Positions 1-20,117 are shown, counted from the stretch's first letter. The stretch: DNA of 64,000 nt from Pogona vitticeps (GCF_051106095.1 NC_135785.1:104160501-104224500); one strand, 5' to 3'. Notes: generated by a model not told the origin, from the letters alone. Numbers and translations: made by a program.

Positions 1-576
1 TCAAACCTGCTGTTGTTTGTTTGTTTACTCACTCACATTCTGCCCTATTAGTGTTGCCACTCTCTGGGTGGTTCACAATGAGTTGTTCTCCCTTGCCTGA
101 AGATTTGGTAGCATTTACCGTAGCTTTAAGCAACAGTGGTTATCAGGCAGTTTTCCAAGATTTTCTGGAGCGTCAAATACCTGCATGGCCTATTTGTCAA
201 CTGGGGCACACAAACAAATGTGCATACTCTGGACAATAATATCTGCACTAGACTCATTCCGCTATTTCTGATTCCATCATAAGCATGGTTCCCATAGAAA
301 AAAATTAAAAAGATATGGCCAGCCTAGATGCCTTCTGGAAGCACAGTAAAATTTAAAAAACACCTTTTTTTGCATGCTTTTAGATATTCTGGCATCCTTA
401 TATTTTAAGCACAGGTTCTCTAGGTGATCAAAGACCTTTCTAAAATATAAGCCTTGCCTTTTTATTGGCACTATACATTTCCATGAAATTTCACTTCCCA
501 AGCCAGAAAAATGACTGTACTACTATCATCACATGGAATGAGCTGATAAACCAAACTGAGAAGCAAACAAGCATGT
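1..576. other. intergenic, nothing recognised
   Basis: AT-rich sequence with only short chance reading frames. I see no exon of a neighbouring retinal gene (LRIT1 would be expected to the left) and no recognisable repeat. Confidence 0.5.
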
Positions 577-700
577 AAAACAGGGATAGGAAATGTGCAC
601 CCCTGTAAATGTTGTTGAGCCCAATCGCTGTGATTACTATACCTGATGGGAGCTGCTGCGTGTCAACATCTGGAGGATCAGATAATCCCCATCTGTGTAA
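577..700. repeat. short inverted-repeat element fragment, hAT-like MITE type
   Basis: The stretch has the 'aaatgttgttg ... gatgggagctg ... caacatctggagg' layout of a small inverted-repeat element common in reptile genomes. Related pieces occur in this window near 9091, 12868, 14032, 18669, 26075, 34920, 51815 and 58048. The superfamily is inferred from general familiarity. No target-site duplication was resolved here. Confidence 0.4.
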
Positions 701-869
701 TGCAAATGGCTGTAGTAAATTTCTTTCTCTATTTTATTAAATGAAAGAACCTGTTGTTTTCCCTTGGAAAATGTTTTTTTTTTTCCCTTTTTTTAAAGAT
801 GGCTCCTGGTTTTTATCTGAAGTCTGATTTAAGTATAATATGCAGAGCAAATTGGCTTTACAATCAAAT

Positions 870-1390
870 TAATCAAAGAGGTTTATTTTCACTAGATTTG
901 CATGAAATCAGTGGCACGATTTTGTTGTCACTGGAGATGGGCATGAAGTGGAAAACTGGTGGTTCATGGCTCATAGCTAACCACCATGAACCTCTGGAAA
1001 ATGAACTGGTTCATCCCAGTTCATGTCTGGGTGGGGCTCTACTTGCTGCTGCCACCTCCACCTCTCCTCCCACTGCCTCTGCGAGCGAATGGTCAGAGGC
1101 AGCGGCAGGCTCCTCACAAGGAATCCAGGTGTGGCCTCTGGGCATGCACCCACCGCCCATCTGATAGGCAGGCACATGCTCAGAGGCAATGGCCAGCTCC
1201 TGGCAGGAAAGCTGGGCTTGCTGCCTCTGAGAATAGCAACCAAGATGGCAGAGACACCAATGGTGGAGGCAGTGGCTTCAGGAACAGGTAAGCAGAGGCA
1301 ATGGGGGCAATGGGAAAGGGTCAGGCGGCCAAAGCAAAACAGAACACCAAAAGGGGGGAAAAGTTCAGCATTCAACTTGGTTGTGGGATT
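870..1390. repeat. unclassified GC-rich segment, probable interspersed repeat
   Basis: A GC-rich island in AT-rich surroundings. It contains repeated short motifs such as 'gaactggttca', 'ccagttcatg', 'cagaggcag' and 'gaggcaatgg'. Long overlapping frames on both strands follow from base composition and match no protein I know. It resembles the internal part of a non-autonomous element, but I could not find both ends. Confidence 0.3.
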
Positions 1391-2548
1391 TTTGGATATG
1401 TAATCCCATAAATTCCTCACCCACCCAGTCCAGCTTGGGTTATGTTACATTAGCATTTAATACTTTTATCATTCAGTGTCCTGTTAGGGTATGTCTAAGT
1501 GAGGAAACTCCTTTTCCTCTGATGATCATGGTACACAGTGTAATTTTTTTTCCAGTGTTTCCTACAAGCTTCCAACCCTTTTGTGGTATACACATTTAGT
1601 TCTGTTTTGATGCTGGTCTTCTTACTGTCATTTCTCTTCTTGGCATTTACAAACCACAGCATAATGGACCAACACAACAGTCTAGGAGATTTTGTTGAGA
1701 ATTTCTTGATACTGTGCCTGAACTGAGGATGTTATGGATGATCAAGAACAAAACCCCATCTGTTGCCACAGGAAATGGCATTTGTTGGGAGTGTGGACAA
1801 CTAGAACTAAGAACTCTGAGGAAAAAGAAAGAAAGTGATTCTGAGAAGCAGTTGCAGCCCGCATAGTACAAGAATGTCAATCCCCCTTGAAACCATGTTG
1901 ATTTTGATGAGATGAGGATTTGTCTGTTTTCCCAGTCTGTTTCCTTGTGTTGAGTGTTCTGCATTGAAATGACTCAGCATTGAGCTCATCTGGTGTGGCC
2001 ATACTAATCATATAATTATTTGATGGACCAAATTCAGTTTAACTTTGATATACTGTATATGTGTATTTTTGCTGTCCTGATAAAAAATATAGTTGGAGAC
2101 ATGAACACCAGATGGCAGATACAAGCTTAATATATCAAACTTAACATGATCAACCAGGAGGTATCTTGTATCATGCTCTGCAAGATGATGGGTGCAATCA
2201 CCTAAACTAGTTTACATTTATGGCTGAGGAATCTTTAACATTCCATTTGTTTGGGACTGCAGATCATGTCAGGTCAGTGATGAGGAACTAAGGGAATGAA
2301 AGTCTAAAATATCCAGACAAAAGTGTAAAAAAGAACAGAATAAAGGAGATGTGTGTTTATGGGGCCACCATGGGGAGGAGTAAAGAATCCAGAGGCACTA
2401 ATGTGGTGGAATGGCATATCCATGGAATCCTCATATTAAATTTGGCATTCACATGTCATGATTGGAAGTGGGAAAGGAGAGAGAAAAACTCAGGAAGATG
2501 AAGACTATGTTCTTTACTTTGGAAATGAGCCTTCCATTCTTTTCTGTG
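1391..2548. other. intergenic, nothing recognised
   Basis: No plausible gene, RNA or repeat was recognised. Only short unsupported frames are present. Confidence 0.4.
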
Positions 2549-2783
2549 GAGCCTCGTGGCGTAGTGATTGAATTGTAGTACTGCACTCTGCTCATGGCCT
2601 GGGTTCAATCCCAGGTAGCTGCCTTGAGGTTCACTCAAGGTTCATTCAGCCTTCCATCCTTTGGAGGTAGGTAAATTGAGTATCCAGCTCACAGGGGAGT
2701 GGGCAATGTGTATCCTGCATAATTATTATTGTAAACTGCCAAGAAAGTTATTTAAATGCTATGGCACAGTATTTAAGCAGCAC
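2549..2783 (+). mobile_element. tRNA-derived SINE with LINE-like tail (GAGCCTCGTGGCG family)
   Basis: The head 'gagcctcgtggcgtagtg' is a tRNA-like A-box region, followed about 60 bp later by the B-box 'gggttcaatccc'. The body ends in a 'gtaaactgcc ... ctatggcacagtatttaa' tail. A second, better kept copy lies on the minus strand at 40450-40695 and shares head, body and tail, which confirms the family. The head is tRNA-derived but not a working tRNA gene. Confidence 0.75.
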
Positions 2784-3317
2784 AGTTTTGCTTTTTTTCT
2801 TTAACCCCATTAAGTTGTCAGAAATAAGGTGCTACTTACTGTATTTCAAATCCAGAAATAAGAAAGGTGACTGTATTGGGAAACCACTGAGGGTTGTCTT
2901 CTGCTGGCTGGACAAAAGAAGGGGGGAACAAGTGTGAAAGAGAGTAGCTAGCTTTTCAACTGCCCCTACCTTGATCAGAAGCCCTTATGTTCTAGCTTTA
3001 CTATTCAATTGATTGCTTGCTCAAATACCTTGGTGCATAAATTCTTCCAGCCCACAAGTCTATCTTGGAACTCTTGGTTAATAAACCTGCCAGTGAATCA
3101 CCTGCCAAGGCAAACTCACAGTTACTGGGAGACAAACTGGAGCAATCACAACAGGTGTTGGTAACTAGGGAATTAATCACCTGCAGCAAGGAGTACATCA
3201 TAAAGGCAGAGTTGACTTCACTTGCATCACAATAACTGTCAAAGAGACAACAGACACTGCCCTTTTTGCTAGCTGCCTTAGGGTTTTTTTTCTTTCTGCT
3301 CTGTTAGACAGTTGGCA
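2784..3317. other. intergenic, nothing recognised
   Basis: No gene or clear repeat seen before the Bov-B fragment that follows. Confidence 0.4.
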
Positions 3318-3540
3318 GCGTGAAGAGAAGACTCCCTGGAAAAGACCCTGATGTTGGGAAAGTGCGAAGGCAGGAGGAGAAGGGAATGATAGAGGATGAG
3401 ATGGTTGGACAGGGTCATCGAAGCCACCAACATGAATCTGACCTAAATCCGGGAGGCAGTGGAAGACAGGAGGGCCTGGCGTGCTCTGGTCCATAGGGTC
3501 ATGAAGAGTCGGACATGACTAAATGACTAAACAACAACAC
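3318..3540 (+). mobile_element. Bov-B (RTE LINE) 3' end, 5'-truncated
   Basis: Carries the end of the Bov-B reverse-transcriptase ORF ('agaagactccctggaaaag', 'gatgttgggaaagtg', 'gaggatgagatggttgga', 'gtggaagacaggagggcc') and the 3' tail 'gtcggacatgactaaatgac' followed by 'taaacaacaac'. It aligns along its length with the copies near 22640 and 38380. Unlike those, its tail is uninterrupted. Confidence 0.85.
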
Positions 3541-4814
3541 AAGCATGTTGAATTAGGAAACAAGCTGAAATCTACCTAATACCTCTGGGAAAATGATTTA
3601 AGTCTGCCCTTTTTTATAACCTAGCCTAGTCAGCAGTGCTAACACAACTGAGATATAAGGGCCCCCATTGCCCATGGAATGTGTTGGTGATGTATTGTCA
3701 CACAACATGATCTCCCCCTGACCCTCCCCCAATAGCCAAAGCAGCCATTCTAAGGAAAGAAAGATGGGATCTTCTACAAGTGATTACATGACTAAAAAGA
3801 GGGAAGAAATGAGATGTATGGGAGGCGGTCATGTCAAGCCAGAGCATACCACTCCATAGATGAGGAAACAATACAGCACATGATACAATGAATACAGCAG
3901 AAAACCTTAACAACCCATATCTTATTCTGTTGCTCCCTGTAGACCCATAGCTACATGTGCAAGAGTGGTTGTGCACACGTCTCCACATCCACTATCATGT
4001 GGGTCAGGCTGAGAGAAAGTATGGCCCAATTTCTCCCAATGATCCATGCTCACAAAGTGAGTTCATGGCTTAATGAAGACTAGAACATGGACCAACCAAG
4101 TTCTAGTTCAGCATTCTAACCATTCACTCATAATGTCTCTCCTTTAGGTTTGTCACTAATGAATTTAGGCATAAAACTAACCAGCAGGTGGATGGGACCA
4201 GCCTTTCCCATTCTGCTCTACCTCATCTTCTTGGTCACCCATATTTGGCTGTAATTAGCAAGGTCATTGCAATAGTACCATGCTGTAACTTGAAAGCACT
4301 ATCTGAATATCATACAGTATCATGTCATTCAAAAGGGCATAGTAGTGAGCCTATCTGGTCAGACTGGCATAGCTGAAGGATATGATCATGTTGTAAAACA
4401 CCTAATAATTAAGTAGCCTATTTCAGGACCAATGAGTACCTAACTTAATAGGCTTTGTTATAATTAGCTGATGACACACAGCCCAAAGGTGCAACAAAGG
4501 TGTCATGGGGCCACTCTCTAGGTGGTGCTCATGAAAGATAATGTCTTTACTATGTCATATAGTGGTTTTTCTACCACTGATCCTTTGAGTTTGATGACTT
4601 AGAAGGCTACAGGTTGTATAGCAAATGCAAAAGAAGAATTTTTTCAAAAAATGTATAAATCTAATCTGTCCCCGGGAATCTATAAATATTTTTCTATCCT
4701 GGTCTTCTAAGGTGATGGGTTAAGCAGGTTCAAGCTAATCTCTATTTTCGAGCAAGCTTTAGTGGGATGTGGTTAATCATTTCTTTCCACCAACATTGTA
4801 TCTTCTGAAAACAG
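3541..4814. other. intergenic, nothing recognised
   Basis: AT-rich sequence. No supported gene or repeat was identified. Confidence 0.4.
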
Positions 4815-4826
4815 TACTATTTGTTA

Positions 4827-4978
4827 GGTAAAGGTAAAGGTTCCTCTTGGCATTTAGTCCAGTCGTGTCCGACTCTAGGATGCGATGTTCATCTCCGTTT
4901 CCAAGCCAAAGAGCCAGCTTTCATCCGAAGACAATTTCTGTTGTCACGTGGCCAGCGTGACTAGACATGCAAGGCCGT
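4827..4978 (-). mobile_element. Sauria-type SINE, 5'-truncated, with target-site duplication
   Basis: Read on the minus strand this is the 3' half of the SINE: the 'cacgtgacaac' region, 'gtcggacacgactgg' and the tail made of repeated 'ctttac' units. It is flanked by a perfect 12-bp direct repeat, tactatttgtta, at 4815-4826 and 4979-4990, so both insertion ends are exact. Three longer plus-strand copies are at 24817, 46180 and 49408. Confidence 0.9.
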
Positions 4979-4990
4979 TACTATTTGTTA

Positions 4991-6640
4991 CTTGCAACTA
5001 AATGGCAACCAAACAATGCAAGCATTTATGGTGAAATGTGATAGCCCTGCAAAAAATGTTTATGCTGGTGAAGCAGACTGAAGTTACTCTCTATATTCAT
5101 TTCAGCTTGGAGAGACATGGCTGGCAATTTTTCCATCATTGTGGTTTCTGAATTTCCTCCTTGCCATCAGGCTTTCAAATCTTTTATTATTGCTACTTTC
5201 TACTCTTTTTATATATATCATTTTTTAAAAGCAGGCTTACAAAAATAAAATATTTTTCAAGGAAAAACCCTGTGTGCTGGCTGGAAAATGTATCAGCTAG
5301 TGACACTAGATGTCGCCAGAAGAATAGAGATTTTCTCTCCCTTATGCTGACCGGTTTTTTAAAAAATGCATTGAACAAGGCACAAAACTGCATGCTAGCA
5401 ATTCATGCTGGATGTGTCATAGCAAGGTAAAAGGTTGATGGTTTTGCCTGGACTGTAATGATAGCAGCAATTGTTCTCTTAATTGTTGAAGAAGCTGAAT
5501 AATACCTTGCTATTTCCCAGATGATTTGCATAGATGTAGTTCATATGTGGTATTGCAGAGAGTCCCAGATTTTGGAGTTATCATTAAAAAAAGGATATTT
5601 TTTAAGCTATCACTTATAGTAGCTGCTGGTTTGCAGTCAGACCAGACTTATGTAAAAACAATACTTGTGCCAAAGAGCACAATTAATAATACTATTAGTA
5701 ATAATAATTACTAATATATCTCATTCTGTTTGATGTTCACAGACATCATGTAGGTATAGTCACATGCTTATATTCAGCCAAGTCTTATGTGTTATGACTA
5801 TGAAGAAACTGAAAAATTGGGGGGGGGGGGAATCATGGAACAATCTATTTTGGGAAATTTGTTAGTGTGTGGGAACGACTGGTTAGGAATGTGGAGAGCT
5901 GTGCCTGGCCATTAATGAGGAGGGAGTTACACCTACAATTTATCTTGTGTGAGGGAGTCCTTCAGCACCAAGTCAGCTTGTTCCCTGACTACAGCTGTAT
6001 AAAGAAAGAGGGGCAGAAAGTGCTCTTGTCTTCATGAACATCTGAAGGAACTCAAAGTCTGATTGGCAGACCTTCTGGAAGGGTACAAAATGTGAAATTT
6101 AATCTATAACAAGCGGTTCAGAAGTTACTTCAGTTGGCTTAGCTTGCCTCTCAGGATGATGCTATACTCAATTGCTGCCCTTTTATGCTGTATCTGGAAG
6201 GAGGCACTCTGTGTATGCTTCAGAACTATGCTGATGCTACACTAATATGTGAATATTAGGTAGATTAGATTAGCTTTGTTTTTTTCTGTCATTGTCTCTT
6301 AATGGCCTCACCCTTTGTCTCAAATTGTCTTTATTTGCTCCGTGCTTTTAGGAATCTTTCTGAAATTTTTTGGAACTTTTGCCTTTTTGGTTTTCCATTA
6401 TCCTGAATAAAATGTAAAAAAAACCCCTCTTCAACCAACTGTCTGGATTTTTGGCTCAGAGAATTTGTAGTACTAAAACAAGGCCTTGTGTTGACCAGCT
6501 ACAGGGAGCTTTGGTAATTTTGTGGATGTGGTGGCAGTTCTACCTTACAAGGGGACATTGAATGCCTGTCCTTGTGGATTTTTGGACTCCCTGCAGCAGA
6601 GTCCAGTCAAGATAGACTGGATGTTGGTAGGTACCAGGGC
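4991..6640. other. intergenic, nothing firmly recognised
   Basis: AT-rich with short homopolymers, for example a run of G at about 5820. A 5860-6560 segment has a TATA-like and an AATAAA-like motif but no defined ends, so I do not call it. Confidence 0.35.
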
Positions 6641-6649
6641 CAAGCAGGT

Positions 6650-7500
6650 TTAGCCACTCCAGGAGAAATGGGATAGTGTGGCTAAATGGTTCAAATGAGA
6701 CTCTCTGAACCTACAATTCTGTCACAAAGATATTCCTAGAAACAAAATTCAAAATGATCTTGATAGGCTTGAGCACTGGGCTGGGAAAACAAAGCAGAAT
6801 GAAATTTATCAGGGATAAGTGCAAAGTTTTACACCTAGTGGGGGAAAAACAAACACACAGTTAGAAGGTGGGGGATATTTTGCTCGGTAATACTATGAGT
6901 AAGAAGGATCTTGGAACTGAATATGAGTAGACAGTGTGATGTGGTTGCAAAAAGAGTCAATGCTGTTTTAGGCTGTGTTGATGGGAGTAGACTCCAAATC
7001 CTAAGGAGTACTAGTTTCCATCTATTTGGCACTGGTTAGACCTCACCTTGAGTACTGTGTCCAGTTCTGGACACTGCACTTTAAGAAAGATGCCAATCAA
7101 GTGGAACAAGTTCAGAAGAGGGTGATAAGGGGGCTGGAAACCAAGCCCTATGAGGAAAGACTGAAAGAATTGGCCACGGTTAGCCTTCAGTAAAGAAGAC
7201 TGGTGTGATATATGATAGCACTTTTCAAATAATCAGAAGACTGTCATCCAGAGGAGGTGTAGGAACTGTCCTCAGTCATCCCAGAGTGCAGAATACATGA
7301 CAATGGACTTAAATTACAGGAAGCCAAATATTAGGAAAAACTTTCCAGCTGCTAAACCGGTACAACAGTGGAACCAACTATTGCTGTAATACCATCTGTC
7401 AGATATACTCAGATTTGGATTTGTAGTGAAGAAGGCATTGGACTCTAAAGTCCTATAGGCTCCTTCCAACTCTATTATTCTATGATTGCATGATTCTAAT
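6650..7500 (+). mobile_element. CR1-type LINE 3' region
   Basis: Contains hallmark CR1 ORF2 stretches ('ctggttagacctcaccttga', 'gtactgtgtccagttctgga', 'gaacaagttcagaagagggt') and the CR1 end 'ctccttccaactctattatt' running into 'ctatgattgcatgattct'. The reading frame is broken many times. A second CR1 end in the same orientation lies about 500 bp downstream. Confidence 0.85.
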
Positions 7501-7747
7501 TAAAAAAAAAGAGAGAGTGTTTCTTTTTCCTTAAGAGATTGCACATTTTTGTTTTGGGCAAAACTGTTGTTACTATTATTATTTGCAAGTGACGGAAGAT
7601 AAACTATATAGCTGCTTTCTAAATTCCAAATTTGTTGAGAGAAATAAATTCAGGCATAGACGCACTATTTAAGGAATGCATGCAGCAGTATCCTCACCTT
7701 TTTGGGAGCAAGTTTTCCTGATGAAATTTTACATTCAAACGACAACT

Positions 7748-7847
<100 letters not shown>

Positions 7848-7974
7848 GCTAGTTGTTTCACACATGTAAGACAACTGGTTTGAATCTTCCACCTGAAAAC
7901 TATAGATTATGCACAATTAGTTTTAAGTGCCCTCTATTTTATGTCTATTCTTATTGAACAGCATGATTTAACCC

Positions 7975-8220
7975 TCTTTCTCTAATAAGAAGCCAAATTT
8001 CAGTTGAGTATCAGGAAAAACTTCCTAACTGCTAGAGTAGTACAACAATGGAACCACTTACCTCAGGAGCTGATGAGCACTTCCATGCTGGAGACTTTCA
8101 AGAGAAAATTAAACAACTATCTGTCAAATATACTTTGATTTGGATTCCTGCATTGAACAAAGCATTGGACTCAGCGACCTTATAGGCTCCTTTCAACTCC
8201 ATTATTCTATGATTCTCACC
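7975..8220 (+). mobile_element. CR1-type LINE 3' end, short copy
   Basis: Repeats the last part of the copy at 6650-7500: 'caggaaaaacttcctaactg', 'gtacaacaatggaaccact', 'ttataggctcc' and the end 'attattctatgattctc'. It is 5'-truncated, as is usual for CR1. Confidence 0.85.
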
Positions 8221-8365
8221 TAAGCCATGGATGCACTAGATCAGTTCTAGCAAGTTATTATTCATTCTTCCTTTCATTGACAGTAAATTTCAACTATGGT
8301 AGTCTATTTAAATCCATTTAAATTGGATTTCCATGTTTTAACCAAGACTATGTTGGTTGCCTTAG

Positions 8366-9060
8366 TTGAACACCTGTTCTGATAAAAAGAATGAGAGACA
8401 GGTACAGAGACTGAGAGATGAGAGAAATATGACCTTGGAGATTCTCCTGGATCTCTCTTTGTCATTTGCAAGTATCATCAGCATTGGTAAATCTCTGGGA
8501 TTATCCTCTGTGGTATTTTACTGTTTCCTAGGTAAAAGAAGGTGGACCAGCTATAGTCCTAGGCTGTGTGGAGGAGTTATTAGTGTATCCTGCAGGAACT
8601 GTCTTGTTGCTTTCTATAAGGTTTGGTTTAGTCCCCAATTATTTTTACAGTATTATGAAACTACTAAAGGTGAAGGTTGTCCATTCGGGGGTGCAGATTA
8701 ATAACTCAGGTGATGATATCCACTTTATTTCTCATTCCATAAAATTCAATAGGGACATTTCCTTCCCTGAATAGGAATAGATAACTGTAGTGGACTGGAT
8801 AAGGGTGAATGAACAGACCTTCAATAGAGATGAAATGGAGCTGGTGATGACAGGGAAACAGGGATTTAGGTGGAGAAATCCTTGGTGTAATCATACCGTA
8901 TTTTCAAGAAATCAGGAGAAAAGGTTGTCCCAGGGCTATCAGAATGCCAGGTATAACCTAAAGTACCTTTCAGCAACAGCCAACTGGTTTGAAAGCTGTG
9001 CCCATTATGAAAACCTAGCTATTTCCATGCCTTTATGACTTCCAGCATAGACTGCTATGA
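8366..9060 (+). mobile_element. degenerate L2/CR1-type LINE reverse-transcriptase fragment
   Basis: Frames here suggest a decayed reverse transcriptase: a DDIHF stretch where LINE RTs have the YADDTQL catalytic box, then WIRVNEQTFNRDEMELVMTG resembling the 'WMRANKLKLNPDKTEVLLVG' region that follows it in L2/CR1 elements. Spacing between the two is right. The rest is too decayed to read. The call rests on motif memory only. Confidence 0.45.
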
Positions 9061-9090
9061 TGTACTATATCAATTGCAGGTAATGTGTAG

Positions 9091-9165
9091 TCCCCTAGAT
9101 ACCGTTGGACTGTAATTCCCAGCATTCTGGAGAGCCTGTAGTTTGCCCATCCCTGCTTTATATAG
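9091..9165 (-). repeat. short inverted-repeat element fragment, hAT-like MITE type
   Basis: The motif 'ggactgtaattcccagcatt' followed by 'gtttgcccatccctgctt' is one end of the same small element family as at 577 and 58048. Confidence 0.4.
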
Positions 9166-9851
9166 TGGACTGCCCTCGAAGCCAGTTTTAAATTATAGCT
9201 GTTATAAAGTGCAGACACCTACTGTAGGTCTTTACAGGTGAGCATGGCACTGAGAAAATCTGTATTGTTTGCAAGGTTGTTCTGAGGCCAAGTTCAAACT
9301 ACTGGTTTTAAACTTAATACTTGCTCCTGTATCAAAGGGAGTCCTATGGGATTCTACCTACAACCACAAGACCTCTCAGTGATGGCTTCCTCCAGATTCT
9401 CTTTTCCAGGGACCTAAGCTGGTGCAACATCATAAGAAGGACCTTTTCGGGGAAGCCCCTGGATTTATGTGTTCTCTTCAGAGCTCTGAAGTTCTCCCCA
9501 CCGTGTTTTTTAAAGAGTTCTTCCTTGGTCTTTTTTAGAATACAATTATTATTGTTCCAAGATACTCTTGGGAATTAGAGAGAAATTTAAAAAAAATTTC
9601 AAGTCATTTAAAGTGTAGTTTTGCTGTCTTTTAATTTGATGCATTTAATTCTTATAGTTTTAGGAGTTTTCCCCCCAAGATACCTTGTGAAAATCCCTGT
9701 TGAAAGCTGGCCTAGAAGCAGTATAAGTAAATAGGTTAACAGAAGAAAATAAAATGTGATTCTCATATAGATTCTAATATCTTCACCCACACTGATTTTG
9801 ACTCTTATTTAATTGTTGGTTTTATTTTTTTGGACATTATTATTGTTGTTC

Positions 9852-9887
<36 letters not shown>

Positions 9888-10155
9888 TAGTGTATATTGT
9901 ATTTTCCATAGTTTAGAAAAGCTAAGAATGAGGGGGTGAGTCTACAAAACAGCAAAGCCCTGGCTAGACATACATTCCTAATTGAGTTCATTGTGTTCAC
10001 ACTTAACCTATTGAATTAAAGCTAGCCCTTGCTTACAGACAGGTTCACAGGTACCTAAATCTACATCTTAGCACCTCAAGATTTGGTAAAACATGCACAC
10101 ACAACTCAAGAAGATCTAGCCCTGCCTTCCAAAGCAACTATCCCTGCGTCAAGCA
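9166..10155. other. upstream region of LRIT2, no gene
   Basis: AT-rich, containing the AC microsatellite at 9855. The promoter and 5' UTR of LRIT2 should lie in its last few hundred bases, but no clear TATA box or transcription start can be set. Confidence 0.4.
9855..9883. repeat. (AC)n microsatellite
   Basis: About 14 uninterrupted AC units, 357 bp upstream of the LRIT2 start codon. Confidence 0.97.
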
Positions 10156-10161
10156 GGATTA
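10156..10161 (-). promoter_or_regulatory. candidate CRX/OTX site upstream of LRIT2
   Basis: GGATTA (TAATCC on the minus strand) lies 79 bp upstream of the LRIT2 ATG. It matches the core bound by the photoreceptor factors CRX and OTX2, which would fit a retinal gene. A six-base match is expected often by chance, so this is only a candidate. Confidence 0.2.
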
Positions 10162-10239
10162 CTCTTAATAGGATTTCCTGCTGTGAGGCTTTTTCCATGT
10201 CTATTGCAAGACCTGCACAGTATCTACTCATAGAAGAAT

Positions 10240-17511
<7,272 letters not shown>

Positions 17512-18668
17512 CCAACGTCCAAGCACAATCCCATGTTAGATAAGAAAGCAGTAAATATAGGAAGACTGTCAGAGATATCTGACAGATGTGTACACTAGGG
17601 CTTTCGGTTACCTCAGAACCAACATGTGGCAAGCAAATGCAACTGAACATTGTTTCTAAAAGGTTATGGAACCATCAACACCTACACTGGGCAGAGTTAC
17701 TGATGGCCAAAGGATGTAATAGTTAGTAGTCACAGTTCCAATGGCATCACCACATCTTTTTCAGGCCTATAGGAATTTATGATTTTCAAAGCATGGAAAG
17801 GTGGATGTGTTGCTTATAGAACCATCAGGCAAGTTGGAGTATACGTATGTGCCCAGAAGACTTTATAGAAAGATTCCACCCTTAAAATAGATTACCAGAA
17901 TGTTTGGGGACTTTGGGGGCATCCCTTGTCCATTTTGTAATTGTTACCTTTGGTTGACTGTCTGAGACATTTTAGTAACATGGTCCAAATTTGCTTGCCA
18001 CAGCTGCAACAGGCAAGAGAAATATGGTCAGCTGCATTTAAAGCTAGCAAAATATGGGGATGTTTTGTACCGGTCTAGTTCATACTAAATGCAGCAACAT
18101 GTAAGACTGAGGCACGAAAAGGAAGAAAAACATGGAGAATCCTTTCAAATTATTGTTGGGCTTGGAAAAGAGAAGAGTTCATCACACCGACCTCAATTCA
18201 AGGCTAGTCACCTGCAACCACTAATGGTGCTGGGAGGAGAAGGCCTTCTTAATTAGTATCAGAAGAGACAGCTATAAATTTTGGTAGGACTTCCTGAATT
18301 CTTGGGGTGTACGTAGAGCAACTCCAGCTCCACATGATGAACTTTCACTCTCAATCTGAGCATTACTTTTTCTGACTACAACTTCCAGACTCCTCCAAGT
18401 AGGATTGCTGATTGGGGCATTCTAGGACTGGTGGTCCTAAAAAGTAGCATTCTTAGGTATTACTTCTGTTCCCGACTTCTAAGGAGAAAACATAACATTA
18501 TGGAGAATGGCTAGCAGTCATACTGACTAAGCTGTGCTCACAGGTAAAAAAGCTGTGAATACTAGTTGGTCAGCATAGACAGAGAGGTGTGGCACCATCT
18601 TGTCCTGCAGATACACTTCCCTCTGCCAGGCCCCTGTTTGAAATAGGCTGTTGGGCTAGATCAGGAGT

Positions 18669-18790
18669 TGCCAATTGAGGTCAGCCAGATAATTTTGGAC
18701 TCCTATTGCCACAATCCCACATTTTGGCCATGCTGCCAACTGCTGATGGGACTTGTAGGCTCCAAAATATTAGAAGGGCCAGAGGTGTGT
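18669..18790. repeat. short inverted-repeat element, hAT-like MITE type
   Basis: 'agttgccaattgaggtcagcc' and 'ctgatgggacttgtaggctc' with 'ttggccatgctgccaac' between them follow the layout of this family. The copy is degenerate. Confidence 0.35.
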
Positions 18791-20117
18791 ATATTTGAGC
18801 TAGATGGTCTCATTGGTTAATCTAGCAATGCTCTTTCTACCTTCTTAGCCATCTTTCTTGATGGTTTTAGTCAACCATTAGACATGTTTGTTTTTGTCAT
18901 TCTTGTGAGGTCAGCTCTATTAGTTCCACAAGCCGTACAGGAAGGCGATATCAATTTAGGTAAAGGCCGGCGCAGAAGGCAGAGATGATACTAAAGCCTT
19001 TAGAAAATGTAATATACAAACAAAATAGTCTGATGCTAAATGAAACTATGGTTGGAATCCTCTTGGTGTTTGCATAAGGTATGCATATCTTGTTATGGCT
19101 AATTGCAACTAATTGATGAGGTGCCTGGCTAACTCTCAGTTGTATTGTTAGACATATGAAAATGACAAAAGGGACTAGTACATTCACTGAAATATTAGTC
19201 CAAAAAAGGGAAATATAAATATAAATAAGTAAATTTTGTATCCATAATTCTATAGATAAATGAATTTATTTATGTGATGTTGTTCTCAGTAAGTTATAAT
19301 GGTGTAATTGTAAATTTTAAAATGTTACATAGGCTTTGAAGAAGGTTGATAAACTGAAATGCATCAGGTATTTTATGCTGGGACTACAGTTTAGCCTTTT
19401 GTTTACCTACTAGTGGACGTATGACCAATCACATGATAGAGATGTGCTCCAGCATCTCATCAATTAACTGTGGCAGGATACACAGAGCTTATGTGGACAT
19501 CAATAGGATTCTGATCTATATATAGTTTTCTCTTTCCTTTCCTTATTGCTGTTGAGAAAGAAATATACAGTATGTGTACATGTGCTCACATGCATACAAT
19601 ACTGTATATGCATTGTTCACACCCACATACCAGCACTTCCACATATCCCATCTATGCTCAGGAGGGTTCTTCATTCTACACACACACCATGATCCAACCC
19701 ACCAATGGCTCTTGGTTTGAATGTATGATCCCTTCCCTTCACCATTTACAGGCAGGTTGCCCACTAGCTTGGATTATGGGACTCCACTACCAACATCAAC
19801 GAAGGAAAGAAGCTTGGCCCACAGTCTATTCCTCTGTATGGAGAAAGGCAGGCTTGGAGGGAAGATTTCTTGTTTAGCACAAGGAAGAGTAAAACACACT
19901 TCTCCCTACAACATTTCCCAACAAATTCACATCCCTCCTCTACCATCAAGTTGCCCTGAAGTTAATACATGAACGAATGAATAAATACTTCGAGAAATGC
20001 AACACAGATCTCCAGTATTACACCCCGTTTCTCCTTTAAAACAGCTGGATAACTGGAGGGTGTGGTCTTGTGTTGCTGTCATCCCAGCCACTTTAGCCTG
20101 TTGCAACAAAGACAAAG

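Noticed and set aside
2549-2620. Candidate tRNA gene
   Set aside because: The tRNA-like A and B boxes belong to a SINE head that is followed by the SINE body and tail and recurs at 40450-40695.
5860-6560. Possible LTR-like segment with TATA-like and AATAAA-like motifs
   Set aside because: No paired ends, no target duplication and no second copy; the motifs are common in AT-rich DNA.
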